This document shows, piece after piece, positions 1 to 11,152 of a stretch of DNA of 64,000 nucleotides; position 1 is the stretch's first letter; each line of letters starts with the position of its first letter. The stretch is from Sambucus nigra (Eukaryota > Streptophyta > Magnoliopsida > Dipsacales > Adoxaceae): contig OX422207.1 in NCBI GenBank assembly GCA_949130495.1, forward strand, positions 706,214,456-706,278,455, in the 5' to 3' direction. Made by a program: the position numbers and the translations under genes. Below the pieces are notes generated by a model. That model saw nothing but the letters and a program-made list of their open reading frames with translations, was not told the DNA's origin and ran no database searches.

Positions 1-142
1 GGGAAGTCTATGGAGGTCTACGTAGATGACATGCTGACTAAGAGTCTAAAGGCTGAGGATCATGTGGCAGACCTGGAGAGGACCTTTAATACGATGGACA
101 AATACCAGATGAAGCTTAATCCAGCTAAGTGTGTCTCCCTTG
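1..142 (+). pseudogene. Reverse transcriptase fragment of E
   Basis: Frame 1 reads into the RT palm with the catalytic YVDD box at 19-30, followed by the region ending in LNPAKC that precedes the RT thumb. The reading then jumps without the usual thumb and connection into the start of the RNase H region in another frame at about 140. I infer an internal deletion of roughly a hundred codons. The RT N-terminus, protease and gag lie upstream of the window. Confidence 0.8.
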
Positions 143-1264
143 CTGCTGTCACGACCCGTGCAAGGTGAACGACTTTATGTGTACCTCACCGTCTCAGAGT
201 CGGCCATCAGTGCAGCCATTGTGAGAGACGAAGACGGGATACAAAAGCCTGTGTATTTTAACAGCAAGGCACTCTAGGGGGCAGAGCAAAGATACCCGAG
301 GATGGAGAAGTTGGCCTACTCCTTGATCCATGCCTCAAGGAAGATGAAGCCGTACTTCCAGTACCATACAATGGTCATCCTCACCGACTCTCCTCTTAGG
401 CAGGTCTTACACAAGCCAAAAAAATCAGGCAGGTTGATGGCCTGGGCTATAGATCTGGGGGAGTTTGACATTTTGTATCAGCCTAGGACGGCCATTAAGG
501 GGCAGGCATTGGCAGACTTCGTGGCTGAGTTCACTTGGGAAGATGATGAAGCCGAGGGTGAGACCCTCGGGAAGACAGATACACAACAAGACAGACCCAC
601 TGACACACCCGCAGATAGGGCTGAGAAAAGCACCGCTAGAAGGAAAGCGACTGAAAACGAAGAGGGAAGATACATATTTAGACAGGGATCCCTCTCCGAG
701 GGAAGTTTCTCAGAAGAATGCACCGTGTGGAATCTCTTCGTTGACGGGTCCTCTTGCGAAAGCGGGAGTGGAGCTGGGTTAATAGTATCAGCACCCGACG
801 ACACAGATATTGAGTACTCCCTGAGGTTCAGCTTCAAAGCCTCCAATAACGAGGCTGAATATGAGGCCTTAGTAGCAGGCCTCTCCTTGGCCAAGTCTCT
901 TAGTGTCGGCCAGATTTTGGTCCATAGTGATTCAAGGCTAGTAGTGAATCAGATACTAGGAGCCTACGAGTCTAAGGACGAGAGGATGGCTAGGTACCTT
1001 AAGAAGGTGAGGTCATTACTGAAGGGCTTAAGAGAAGTGAAATTAAAGAGGATACCTAGGCTCGACAATGGTCGTGCTGATGCCCTTGCGAGGTTGGCCT
1101 CGGCAACTAGGACAGACATCAGGAGGACGGTCCCAGTAGAAATTTTTCTTCAGCCAACTATTGAAGACGCCGAGGGAACACTTGGCAATTCCCTAAATGT
1201 TTCTCAGGAAGCTTCATGGATGGACCCTCTGATCAGATACATTAAAGAGGGTGAGATTCCATAA
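143..1264 (+). pseudogene. E pol: RNase H followed by a second, archaeal-type RNase H
   Basis: One frame runs from 143 with a single in-frame TAG at 275-277, where related elements would carry Gln. It opens with the ordinary retroelement RNase H (YFNSKAL, then ILTDSPL, ending ALADFVAEF at about 530). A charged linker of about 65 residues follows. Then comes a second RNase H: FVDGSS (Asp near residue 148 counted from 302), NEAEYEALVAGL (Glu), VHSDSRLVV (Asp 210) and DNGRADALARLA (final Asp). This second domain degrades RNA in RNA/DNA hybrids and was acquired by the Tat lineage. All four acidic residues are visible. The frame ends with TAA at 1262-1264, although pol homology continues into the integrase. 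Confidence 0.88.
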
Positions 1265-2438
1265 GCAAGGCAAGAAAGGAAGAAGCTGAGGCACAGGGCT
1301 GCAAAATTCACTGTCAACGGAGACACCTTGTACAAAAAGGGGTTTTTTTCTCCCCTTACTTAGGTGTGCGCATCCCTCAGAAGTCCCTTCCATTTTGCAA
1401 GATGTGCACGAAGGATCGTGCTCAAGCCACATCGGGGGAAGATCCTTAGCAAAGAGGGTGATCACCCAGGGGTACTGGTGGCCGACCTTGGGGAAAGATG
1501 CAACGGCATATGTAAAAACATGTGACAAATGTCAAAGATTTTCCACCATCCCTCACCAGCCCCATCAGCCTCTTACTTCCATTACATCCCCATGGCCATT
1601 TGCAGTGTGGGGAATTGACCTAGTAGGACCCTTGCCTTGGGCCATCAATAACTATCGATTCCTCATCGTAGCCATTGACTATTTTTTGAAATGGGTGGAA
1701 GCGGAGCCGATGGTGACGATCACCGAGCAGAAGACCTTACAGTTCATCTGGAAAAATATTATATGCAGGTATGGTCTCCCCAACACCCTCATCTCGGATA
1801 ACGGGACTCAGTTCAAGAATGCCTCTCTACAGAAGTACTGTGAAAGGGTGAGTATCAAACAATTTTTCTCCACCCCTGGTCGACCTCAGGCCAATGGGCA
1901 AACAGAAGTTACAAACAGGACAATCCTAGATGGAATCAAGAAGAGGCTTGAGGAGGCAAAAGGAAGATGGGTCGAGGAGTTATATACCGTGCTGTGGGCA
2001 TATAGGACGACAGTGAGGACCTCTACCGGAGAGACCCCATTCATGCTAGCTTATGGATCAGAAGTCGTCATCCCCACCGAGATTGAGTTTCCTACGCATA
2101 GAGTCCAAATGTATAACCCCCAGAAAAATGCGGAAGAGAGGAGACTCGACTTAGACCTGATTGAGGAAAGGAGGGAGGACGCTGAGATAAGGCAGGCTTC
2201 GTACCAGCAGAGGACCGCAAGGTTCTACAATCAGAGGGTGAAATAGAGGCCTATCGCAGTGGGGGACTTAGTACTCAAGAAGACTTGGCAAAAGACCAAC
2301 AAGCTCCATCCTAATTAGCATGGCCCATATAGGGTCATTGATAAAGTCGTCCCTGGGACCTATAGACTAGAAAACCTAGAAGGGGAACCTTTTTCCAACC
2401 CCTGGAATGCAGATCATTTGAAGAAATACTATCAGTAG
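1265..2438 (+). pseudogene. E pol: integrase
   Basis: After the stop at 1264 the linker continues in the old frame until a one-base shift in the T/C run near 1340-1365. The integrase is then read from about 1365. Its zinc-binding N-domain shows HEGSCSSH and CDKCQ. The catalytic core has Asp in WGIDLVGP, Asp in LISDNGTQF and Glu in GQTEVTNR. The C-terminal part continues past a TAG at 2244-2246 and another at 2316-2318 (within an N-stop-HGPYRV context) and ends at 2436-2438. The integrase joined element cDNA to host DNA. All catalytic residues remain, but the stops and the frameshift make it inactive. Confidence 0.88.
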
Positions 2439-2580
2439 TGTTGTAAGGTCTTGATAGACCATAATTGTAATAAGAGTTGCTCCAACAGTTTACTTTGGAA
2501 ATTAATGAGAAATATGAGTGTTTCCCATCAACCTGTGGTTATCAGTTCTAGTACGCATGGAAAAAACTACAGAGAACCAC

Positions 2581-3560
2581 CCTTGGCTATAATGAGGGCC
2601 AGTGGAGGGGACGACCCCACCACTGTCCTCAAGAAAGACGAGGGAAGACTTTATTAAAACCATTAATTTGGTAAGTTGATCCCTCGGCTATAATGAGGGC
2701 CAGTGGAGGGGATGAGCCCACCATTGTCCTCAAGAAAGACGAGGGAAGACTTTATTAAAACCATTAATTTGGTAAGTTGAACCCTCGGCTATAATGAGGA
2801 CCAGTGGAGGGGACGACCCCACCACTGTTCTCAAAAAAGACGAGGGTAGACTTTGTTAAAACCATTAATTTGGTAAGTTGAACCCTCGGCTATAATGAGG
2901 ACCAGTGGAGGGGACGACCCCACCACGGTTCTCAAAAAAGACGACGGTAGACTTCATTAAAATCATTAATTTGGTAAGTTGAACCCTCGGCTATAATGAG
3001 GACCAGTGGAGGGGACGACCCCACCACTGTTCTAAAAAAAGACGAGGGTAGACTTCATTAAAACCATTATTTTGGTAAGTTGAACCCTCGGCTATAATGA
3101 GGATCAGTGGAGGGGACGACCCCACCACTGTTCTCAAAGAAGACGAAGGTAGACTGTTAAAACCATTAATTTGTTAAGTTGAACCCTCGGCTATAATAAG
3201 GACCAGTGGAGGGTACGACCCCACCACTGTTCTAAAAAAAGACGAGGGTAGACTTCATTAAAACCATTAAATTGGTAAGTTGAACCCTCGACTATAATGA
3301 GGACCAGTGGAGGGGACGACCCCACCACTGTTCTCAAAGAAGACGAGGGTAGACTTTGTTAAAACCATTAATTTGGTAAGTTGATCCCTCGGCTATAATG
3401 AGGGTTAGTGGAGGGGACGACCCCACCACTGTCCTCAAGAGAGACGAGGGACCCCTTTATTTAAAAACCATGTTTGGTAATTTGACCCCTCGGCCTATAA
3501 TGAGGACGCATGGAGGGGACGACACCACCTTGGTCCTCAAGAAAGACGAGGGAGAGGTTA
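2581..3560 (+). repeat. Tandem array: ten copies of a ~101-bp unit in the E 3' region
   Basis: The marker cctcggctataatgagg recurs at 2581, 2682, 2783, 2884, 2985, 3086, 3185, 3286, 3387 and 3488, so nearly every step is 101 bp and one is 99. The last unit is the most diverged. Each unit holds a G-rich arm, an ACGA loop and a C-rich arm that can fold into a stem of about 15 bp with one bulge and one A-A mismatch. The array starts about 140 bp after the end of pol. The plain stretches on either side, 2439-2580 and 3561-3741, show nothing I recognise. Confidence 0.93.
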
Positions 3561-4341
3561 GTGGCATTAACAAAGATTCACAGCACAACCATACAAATAC
3601 AAAAGGCAGAAACATGGAAGACAGTAAAGAAGACGATGGTATTAATGAAATGCCAGTATTGTACAAATTATAAAGTGTTTTACAAAAGAGAGCACAAAAA
3701 TGATAAATACACTAAGAGGGTATGGGCTATAGACAGCCACCCTATGTGACAATATCGAAGGGCAGAGCCTCAACATCCACTAGAGGGGTTTCATCGATGA
3801 CCATAACCGGCTGATCCTCAGATGTGCCGACCCCCTCAACCTGCACTTGGGATTCTACCTGGGATAGGGCCTCGGCAATCAGAGGGTCGTCCAATCCGAC
3901 TGCCTCAATCGATGGGTGGACTGAGGAGACAACATCACCAAATCTGAGGACGACCCATCGGCAGGCCGTCCTGATTCCCCTTTCCAAATATTCAAGGCCG
4001 AAGCCCTGAAACTCGTCAGAAACCTTGTAAGCCTCAACAGCATCGGCCTTGGCTTTCATGATGGCTGCTTCAAGGTCAACTTTGTACTTGGCCTCCATGT
4101 TGGTAAAGGCCTCGTCCTTTTCCTTGAGCAGCAAGTCCTTGGCCTTAATGTCCTCGTCGTGCTGCCTCGTTAACTCATCTAGGACCCTGGCATGCTCAGT
4201 CCTAGCACTCTCGAGTTCAGCCCTCGCAGTATCGAGCTCTGTCCGCAGGTCAGCCTCATGTTGAATGGCCCTTTTGGCCTAATGGAACTTTGATTGATTC
4301 TCGGCCATCCATTTTGTCGCCGAGGTAAAAGCGCACACAGA

Positions 4342-4429
4342 CTGCACAGTAAAAAGAAACACATGTCAAGAGGCCGAGGAAACAGTTAATTGAAAGAATG
4401 AAATTTAAGAGATGGGTCAAGACCAATAC
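4342..4429 (-). other. Intron 2 of the antisense gene
   Basis: The minus strand shows GCACAG|GTATTG at the donor (4429) and a T-rich tract ending in actgtgcag at the acceptor (4342). Splicing is phase 0 and joins two open frames into one continuous reading. Confidence 0.78.
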
Positions 4430-4848
4430 CTGTGCAATGGCGTGCACACCATAGTCGTACACTTTGGCAGGAGGCATCTTTGACAAAAACTCGTAGTCAG
4501 ACGCCGAGGGTGCAGAGAGCATTGAGACCTTGGTTGCCCTCAAGTTTGCAATAAGTGATGAGGGCTCGGCCCTCAGGTGTGCCAGGTTTTGAGACCAGAA
4601 GGCTCCCATGCTGGATGAAGAGGCCGTCCCCTTGGAGGCTTCGACCCTGGCCCTCGTCCGAGAATCCGGCCGAGGGTCAACAGGGATCTCGGGCCCCTTT
4701 CTTTTTTGGCTATCGGCGGTCGGCTCCACCACCGTCGGCCCGGCGGCCCTCGTCTTCCTCGGAGCCTGCTGAGGCTCCTCTCCTTTCTTCTTGGCCAATC
4801 CTAATAATAAGCTGGGAGCAGTCATTTCCCAAAGATAGTCTGATGTAC

Positions 4849-4953
4849 CTGCAGGACGACCTGGTAAGAGGACGACGCGTTAAAAAAATGCAGATCTAAA
4901 GAGGAAACACTTGGAAAAAATCAAAAGAATGGGAAATGTTCAGTATAACTCAC
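4849..4953 (-). other. Intron 1 of the antisense gene
   Basis: On the minus strand the donor is CTAT|GTGAGT, with its first intron base at 4953. Two acceptors 12 bp apart are possible, one ending at 4861 (ttaccag) and one at 4849 (tgcag). Both rejoin the same frame, so the product would differ by four residues. Without removal the frame stops within a few codons. Confidence 0.7.
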
Positions 4954-6099
4954 ATAGTTCAGTCAGAGGGCCGACCCTCAGACCAGTTTCTTTGAGGAAC
5001 CGAGGGCTCATCAGGTCTTCAAATTTTGGAAGTTCACCTTCTCTCCCTCGTCCTCTCAGATATTCAACAATGTCCTTCTCCTCCAGACTAATCCCAGGGT
5101 CTGACCTAGCCTTCATGGAGGGGTTAGACCATTTTCTGGAGACCCTCGGACCATCGGTGGTGGGCTCCCACTCCCCGGAGATAAAGAAGAATCTCTTTTT
5201 CCAATCATGGTTGGAAGTTTGTGCCACATGGAGGAGTTTCTTCTCAGACCTCCTTGCCCCCAGATGATAGTAGCCAGGCTGTTTGGACGAGGAGGTGATG
5301 TTGTAGCATCCCAAGAATAGGTCGGCTAAGGGCTCGTCGGTGAAGGCATTCTTCCACAAGGAGATGTAGCCCAGGATCGTCCTCCAAGAGTTGGGAGGAA
5401 GTTGAGAGGGGGAAACACCAAGGGCAGACAGGATATCTATGATGGCAGTATGCAGAGGGAATCTGACTCCAACCTTGAACATCTGTTCGTAAACTTCAAC
5501 CTCTCCCTCTTCACAATCAAAAACCCTCTCAGACTCAGAGGGAACCCTCATAGTTATGCTGGGGGCACTCCATAGGCATGCCTCCATATCAGGAGGTCGC
5601 GATCCCTAACAGAGGATATAAAGGACGAGGCATGGGAGGTATCAACCTCGTCATCTGTATCATCGTCCTCGTCCTCGGTCCCCTCACCCTCGGCCTCGTC
5701 ATCTGCCGGAGGGCCCTGGGGAAAGGCCACTTGGAAGGCATGGGGAGACAGGGTTGTCACAGGGACATCCTCGGAGGGGACCATGCCCTCGGCCTCTCGG
5801 CCTGGGCTTAGGTCGGATGTCTCTCTCCTACCAGAAGTTCCAGCACCAGTTGGCGAGGATGCTCTCTCGTCCATCTCACCTAGTTTAGGAGTCTCGACTA
5901 GACGAGAGGACGACCCACAAGACTTAGACGGTTCAAATGGTCTTATTGTGGCAAGAGGAATGGGAAATATGGGTCGTACCCAGTTAGGGTCGGCACCTCG
6001 TCTCCTCTCTTCCTCCTCCTCTATTCGTCTGATCTCTGCAAAGAGTTTCTCTCTCAAGGATGGGAATTCAGATACTAAACTATAAAGCCTCCTAAGCAT

Positions 6100-6715
6100 C
6101 AAAAGGGAAGACCCTACACTTGGAGAAATTTGGGGAACTTAACCACAAACGAGTTTGCAATTGACTAAACTAGACTTTTGAATTAAAAGGGGAATTTATG
6201 GTTTTCACTCAAGAACACTCAAGAACACTCAAGAACATTCAATAAACAGTGGCCGGAGAAGACACCAGAAAAAGCTATGAGACAACCAGAAGAAGATAAA
6301 GCCCCACCAGCCTAAAAAGCAAACATAAATGAAGGTAAAAGAGAGCGCTGGGTGAAAGGGATTACCTGAAAGAGAGAGCAAGAACGCTGCTAAGCTTGAA
6401 GGATTGAAGGCTGCAGGAATGGCGATGAAAACTAGTAAAAGTCTAGAGAGAGAAGGCTTGGGCGCGAAGAAGAAGAAGGAGAGAGAGAGTTTGAAAATCT
6501 CTTAAATACTTTGGTAATGAGTGGGCCCATTTACCAAGAAGGGTATTATTAGGGCACAAAGCCCCATGCAAAGTGTACAGCCGCCATGCCTTGGAAACTG
6601 GAACAACAATGAGTATCTGCCCAGGTGTCACTCACTTAACAGATCGTACACGCATCTCAATTACAACACTATCCCTCAGCCATCTCAACAGCACCTATGG
6701 CTAAGGGCTGGGGGG
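6100..6715 (-). promoter_or_regulatory. Putative promoter and leader of the antisense gene
   Basis: On the minus strand a TATA-like agtatttaag lies at 6510-6501. It is followed by a CT-rich stretch (6490-6420) like plant 5' leaders and then by about 300 bp before the ATG at 6099. A direct repeat of aagaacactc occurs three times at 6209-6238. This arrangement suggests that the antisense gene has its own promoter, independent of the LTR. It is inference from composition only. Confidence 0.45.
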
Positions 6716-6780
6716 TGATTGATATACCCGTTTATATCCTCGGCCTGGCTGAAGATTACCTCCAAATGGACGACCCCTCA

Positions 6781-6945
6781 GAGGGGCCGACCCTTCATCA
6801 AGATCAAGATGACCCCATCAGAGGGGCCGACCCTCGCCAGGCTCCAGGCGATCCTACGAGGGGCCGACCCTTCACCAGGCTCCAGACGACCCTACGAGGG
6901 GCCGAACCTTCACCAGGCTCCAGATGACCCTACGAAGGGCCGAAA
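6781..6945 (+). repeat. Five ~38-bp subrepeats in the E LTR
   Basis: The core gaggggccga recurs at 6781, 6821, 6858 and 6896, with a degenerate copy at 6934, giving steps of 40, 37, 38 and 38 bp. The core resembles the gaggggacgaccc core of the 101-bp array in the same element. The block lies in U3, about 290 bp upstream of the TATA box. Confidence 0.88.
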
Positions 6946-7230
6946 GTTGAGGCCAGAATTGGATCAGACTCACTACTGGAAGGAACTTTGCCCTCGGCCT
7001 CGACTCATAGGCCGAGGGTGACATCATCACAGCGCGTGGTTTGGGAGACGCGTGGAACATTGCGCGTGAGGCTAACATGGCACAGAGGAGACCGTTATAA
7101 CGAAATCACACCCTCACGTGAGGGAATATTATGTCATCATTTGGCATCTACAGGTGTCAACAGGGCATTGGCTAGATCATGATTCACATGCACCATGCAT
7201 ACTTGGGGGGTACACTACACCCCCAAGACC

Positions 7231-7238
7231 TATATATA
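7231..7238 (+). promoter_or_regulatory. TATA box of the E LTR
   Basis: tatatata lies after a palindromic gggggtacactacaccccc stretch, at a position in the LTR that would place transcription start in the last 400 bp. Confidence 0.6.
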
Positions 7239-7636
7239 CTTGTCATCTACAACCCTACAGGGGATCGATCCATTAACTTCAACCCTAGCTAAAACTCTGC
7301 TTGTACACACAGTAGAGAGAGAGAGAGAGGGTTATATGCATTGTATCCAAGGCCGTTAGTGCCCATACTTAGTGGATCACACACTCACAGTGGATGTAGG
7401 CCAAATTGGCTGAACCACTATACATCATTGTCTTATTTCCTCTTATACTCATCCCCTTCTACATACTTATACACTTATACATCTCAATGGATGCCATGGC
7501 TGCTATTGTTTGAGCTCACTATCACTTATCCGGTGGTGCTAAATCTCAGCATCATTAATAATGGCGGGAGTCAACCACCATTTTTAGAAGTTAAACGCTA
7601 CGCCTGTAGAAAAATCTTAAGTACAGTTCGACTACA

Positions 7637-10600
7637 TATTCCTTCATCAGATGTTTAGGCTAAGAAGTGAATGTTGTTCTGAACTCATCACGGGAGGACC
7701 TGACAGAGGTCCATTTGTGAATATGAATCTAATCCATTAGTGAACTTGTATCGGAGGATGTAGATACAAATGGAGGAGAGGAGTCCAAGTGGGAGATCGA
7801 CTCGTAAAATAATTAATAAAACCAAAAATGGAATTCATCTCGATGGTCGATTCAAAAGTTATCAATGTCGTGCTTTGACAATAGAGATGTTAATGCTTCT
7901 TTGTGTGGGAAGCTAAAAGAATCGAAGAAGTTAGTCGAGAATAGGACTAGATGCAACAATGGTAGTGTAGCACCACAAGGGGGTGGGAATACACGTCAGG
8001 GGACCCATTTAAATGATTCGAATAGCTGGATTCTTACCAAAGCGATGGCGAATTCAGTAAGGACCATTATAGGCAGTAGCATGTTCTTTAGGGCCAACAA
8101 AGCTAAGTAGGATAGCCAACATGGATTAAGCCTACCAAAGTCCGAGAGAAGAACAATCCTAATATGGTTGGTATGACGGGTGATAAGTGGATTATGTGTA
8201 GAGGTATTTTATGGAGAGTGAAATTGCACGCGTTGATGTTTTCCCGAAGTGGGTTAAGGGATAAGGGATAAGGGTATGGTACCTAGTAAAAGACAACGAT
8301 TAAAGTAGTTTTGTATTGGTTGGGCAGGCATGTTACGTCCGGAGACCATTTGTAAAACCAAGACGATTGGCAAGGTAGAAGTATAAGTTTTATCCTTAGA
8401 GGATGAAGCGTGTTTTATGTGACACGAGCGAGTCATTATATTTTGTTCATTTCTAGATTAGCATGTGAGACGAGTTTAATGCGTATAACTACAAACTATA
8501 TTATTATGTGAATATTTTTCCCTAGTGTAGCGGGATTTTCCTTAGTGCTATTTGCGGAGGATGAATGAGTATATTAATAGTGTTATATACTTTATTGAGG
8601 TTAATCGTTTGAGTGATGTGATATACGAGTATAATATGGTATTGATTACAACTTTATAGAAATGGTCAGTACGATAGTGGGCAGTTATTGCAAGGCTATC
8701 GGAGTGGTTGCATTAGTGAAGCATGTTTTATTCTGGCGAGGCCTCACCTGTAAGAGGGTTGGACTCGCACTTATATATTATCTATCCTAGAGACTTCGGA
8801 GGGGATAGTGGGCTCGAGATATTCGATGCCGGTGTGTAGGGACTTTGTTGTTATGATTCAATATGTATCAGGTTTACGGTTGAGCGAAAAGATTTAACTC
8901 AGTATTATGTTTAGAGCTCAAGACTTGGTTATAGAAAGAGTGCATTGTAATATCTATCCTTTAGAGACGTGGGAGTTAAAATTTATACCCCTATAATTGG
9001 GGAAGCGGATTTCGAGAATCCCGATTGTATGTATTAGAGGTTTACGGAATGTAATCACCACCAATACGGTACGAAAGTGCAATTGGTGAAATGTTCTTCG
9101 TTAAGTGTAATTTCGGGAGGAGATGTAATTTTCTGCCAATAAACGGAAAAAATAAGGGTGCATACTATGGACGGAAGGCCTAACGAATTTCGATAACCGA
9201 CAATGCTAGGTAGTAGTATATTGGGGGGGTTCCTTGTTTGGATTTCGCTTTGCGAGACATCCCACGCATGAAACTTAGCGTAAGGTTGGAAATAGGGAGA
9301 TGTTTGATCATTAGTCCATGAGTTCAGTACCTTGGTCGTAATAGGAGCAGATAATTATATTTGTAAGTTGGTAGTTGAATTATAATTTAAGGCCAGTGGA
9401 GCCGGTTGCGTGGTAAGAAAGCATTAAAAGTTTTGTTTTACCACCATGAGTTGAGGGGTGGAACGATGATAAGGAGGATTTAGAATTTTGATTTTTAGGG
9501 TGAGTGAGAGTACCCCAAGTGTTGCAATCATGTTGTGAGCACTAGGAAAATAAAGAATTGGTTATTAGGTGTGAAGCGTATGTGATGCTTACGCTAGTAT
9601 GCACAGTTTATAGGGTGTGTAGACATCCTGGTTAGTTGATGTTAAAAATCGTCTGAGTTGAAGGGACGTGTGGAATATATATTTGTGGGACTAACATAAC
9701 GAAGAAAAAGTGGTAGAGTGTATTAAGCACCGTGTGAAAGATGATAGATCTATATATACGTGTGCAATCAGAGTAGCACACCAAGTTTGGTTGGAAGGCT
9801 ATGGGAAGCCATTTACAAAAGGGTATTCCTTAAGAAGGGTAGAATTTAACTATATGGAGAACACTCGGGATGGAGTGGTAATTAGTCAAATGTTGAGAGC
9901 GAGTTGTGCATACAAAGAGTGATAATGTTAGCATCGGATAAAATATCCAGAAGGGCGCATCATAGAGAAAAGTGCATGGGTCAAAACTTTCGATATACAC
10001 CAAGGAAGGAAGGGGAGTATTAAGTGTCACTTAATGTGAGACATTTCAAGGAAAGTCGATGTTGATAGGGACATAGTGAGTAGTCTCTGCATGCACCACT
10101 CATAGATAGAGATCGGTTGTAATAAAGGGATCAACTAGAGAATTTTATGGTTATCAACTATTCCCGTAACGGAATAGGGCGATAAAGTCGGTAAAGTCCT
10201 TGGATGGGTTGCTATCTTCAAGGCAAGATCAAGGGTTCACCCGAACATGTGGAGTAAGTCGCACAAGAAGGAAGTAGTTGACATTCCTTTGGGGTGATTT
10301 ACAATATTAACTAGTGTGCTCCAGTCTTCCTTTGAAAGGAAGGGATCGCACCGATACGTGGTCCTACACGGTATTATTCTCTCAATCAGGATGAAATTTG
10401 TGAATTCCACCTTCGATATGGGATTTCAGGAAATAACGGAGATAACGTATCATTTCGAGTAGGAGGTATCACCCATAGTCGAGGAGCAGGCGCACGGTGA
10501 TTAACATGTAGTGGAGCCGCGTGAAGGTGATTTTAGAATCTTAGTGAACATTTCGTTTCCAAAATGGTTATAGCTAACAAGTGGAGCAGTACGGTAGTTG

Positions 10601-11152
10601 GGTGAGGATATTACCTAATGGTAGAGTTCCGTGGAAGCACTCGTACCTGTTTGTCGTGAACGAGGTGCTTATTGAAGTTTTAGTATGGAAAAGCCTTAAC
10701 TATTCTTCCTGTGCGCATGTTTAGAGGTGAGCGGATAACCAAAACTTTGGATCGGTCGAGAATAATTTGATGACTATGGTGGAATTCCACGATTATTTTA
10801 GGCAAACAAGAGTGGTCAGATGTTCGTATGATTCCTCTCAATACGGGAGTTTTGTGTTTAGATAAATTCGAGTAGTTGTCATGTAGTGAGGTGAGGCCTA
10901 CCAATGATATTGAAATAATGGGAATTAATAGTGTATATGCGTGACTTATGCGAATGTTGTCGGACAGGAACAGAATGTGAAGTATCTTTAATGAAGAGTG
11001 TTAAACAAGCTTGCTGTGTGGCGGGGGCTATAGTGGTTGAGCGCCTTACTATGTGGATAGGTTGCGTACTGTTAAGGTATCCAAAATGTGTTTTACCAGA
11101 TAGGCCTTATTTTTTGAATTTCGAGACGAAATTTCGTTATTAGGGGGAAGTA
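7637..11152 (+). other. Interior of element A, no recognisable gag-pol
   Basis: No frame gives any protease, RT, RNase H or integrase motif. The longest ORF, at 7865-8110, has no family I recognise. The region still aligns with the interior of B on the minus strand over about 3.3 kb with similar spacing (7862 matches about 19440; 11152 matches 16088). The last 50 bp, with tttcgagacgaaattt followed by ttagggggaagta, resemble the pol end and polypurine tract of Tekay-type elements, including C. It may be a LARD-like carrier or a very decayed pol. Confidence 0.6.

Larger units (their letters stand above)
3742..6099 (-). pseudogene. Antisense gene (aORF) of E, three exons, gypsy-type putative transposase domain
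   Basis: Read on the minus strand from ATG 6099. The N-terminal 180 residues are low-complexity and acidic (a run of E and D near 5610-5680). A one-base shift near 5565 leads into the next frame, which holds the motif VGVRFPLH...LPPNSW (about 5350-5490). I match this to the plant family annotated as 'putative gypsy type transposon' (PF04195, from memory). Exon 1 ends at 4954 before a GTGAGT donor. Exon 2 runs from 4848 or 4860 to 4430. Exon 3 runs from 4341 to the TAG at 3742-3744 and is Lys/Glu-rich with coiled-coil character. One TAG at 4279-4281 replaces a probable Gln codon. Extra ORFs in this antisense position are known in Tat elements, but their role is unknown. Confidence 0.8.
1..7636 (+). 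mobile_element. Element E: Tat-lineage Ty3/gypsy retrotransposon, 5' part outside the window
   Basis: The order is RT end, RNase H, a second RNase H, integrase, a 101-bp tandem array, an antisense intron-containing gene, a polypurine tract and a 3' LTR. A second RNase H and an extra antisense ORF after pol are known traits of the Tat lineage; Silene Retand elements are also known for a tandem repeat between pol and the 3' LTR. The right boundary was fixed by comparison with element B: from about 7640 the sequence is collinear with the interior of B, so E was inserted into element A. The LTR then ends at 7636 and the expected 5-bp TSD is 7637-7641 (tattc); its left partner lies outside the window. 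The copy is dead: it has an internal pol deletion, in-frame stops and frameshifts. Confidence 0.85.
6716..7636 (+). repeat. 3' LTR of element E (921 bp)
   Basis: It starts with TGATTGATATACCC directly after the polypurine run ggctggggg at 6706-6715 and ends with CGACTACA. The right end was set by collinearity of the following bases with the interior of element B. A TATA box (tatatata) is at 7231-7238, followed by the likely transcript start region. Confidence 0.78.

Noticed and set aside
478..894. Minus-strand ORF of 138 codons opposite the RNase H region of E
   Set aside because: It mirrors the strong codon pattern of the sense RNase H domains and has no motif of its own.
1214..1528. Minus-strand ORF opposite the integrase zinc domain
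   Set aside because: A shadow of the sense integrase, whose His and Cys residues are clear.
2581..3560. Possible CRISPR array or satellite DNA
   Set aside because: The repeats abut without unique spacers and the whole unit is repeated; the block sits within one retrotransposon in a plant sequence.
6719..7021. Plus-strand ORFs over the LTR of E, Pro- and Gly-rich
   Set aside because: They follow the 38-bp subrepeats in two frames at once and lie within an LTR.
7643..7649. ttcatca as the right end of the E LTR
   Set aside because: It pairs with the LTR start, but the same stretch occurs in the interior of B, so it belongs to element A.
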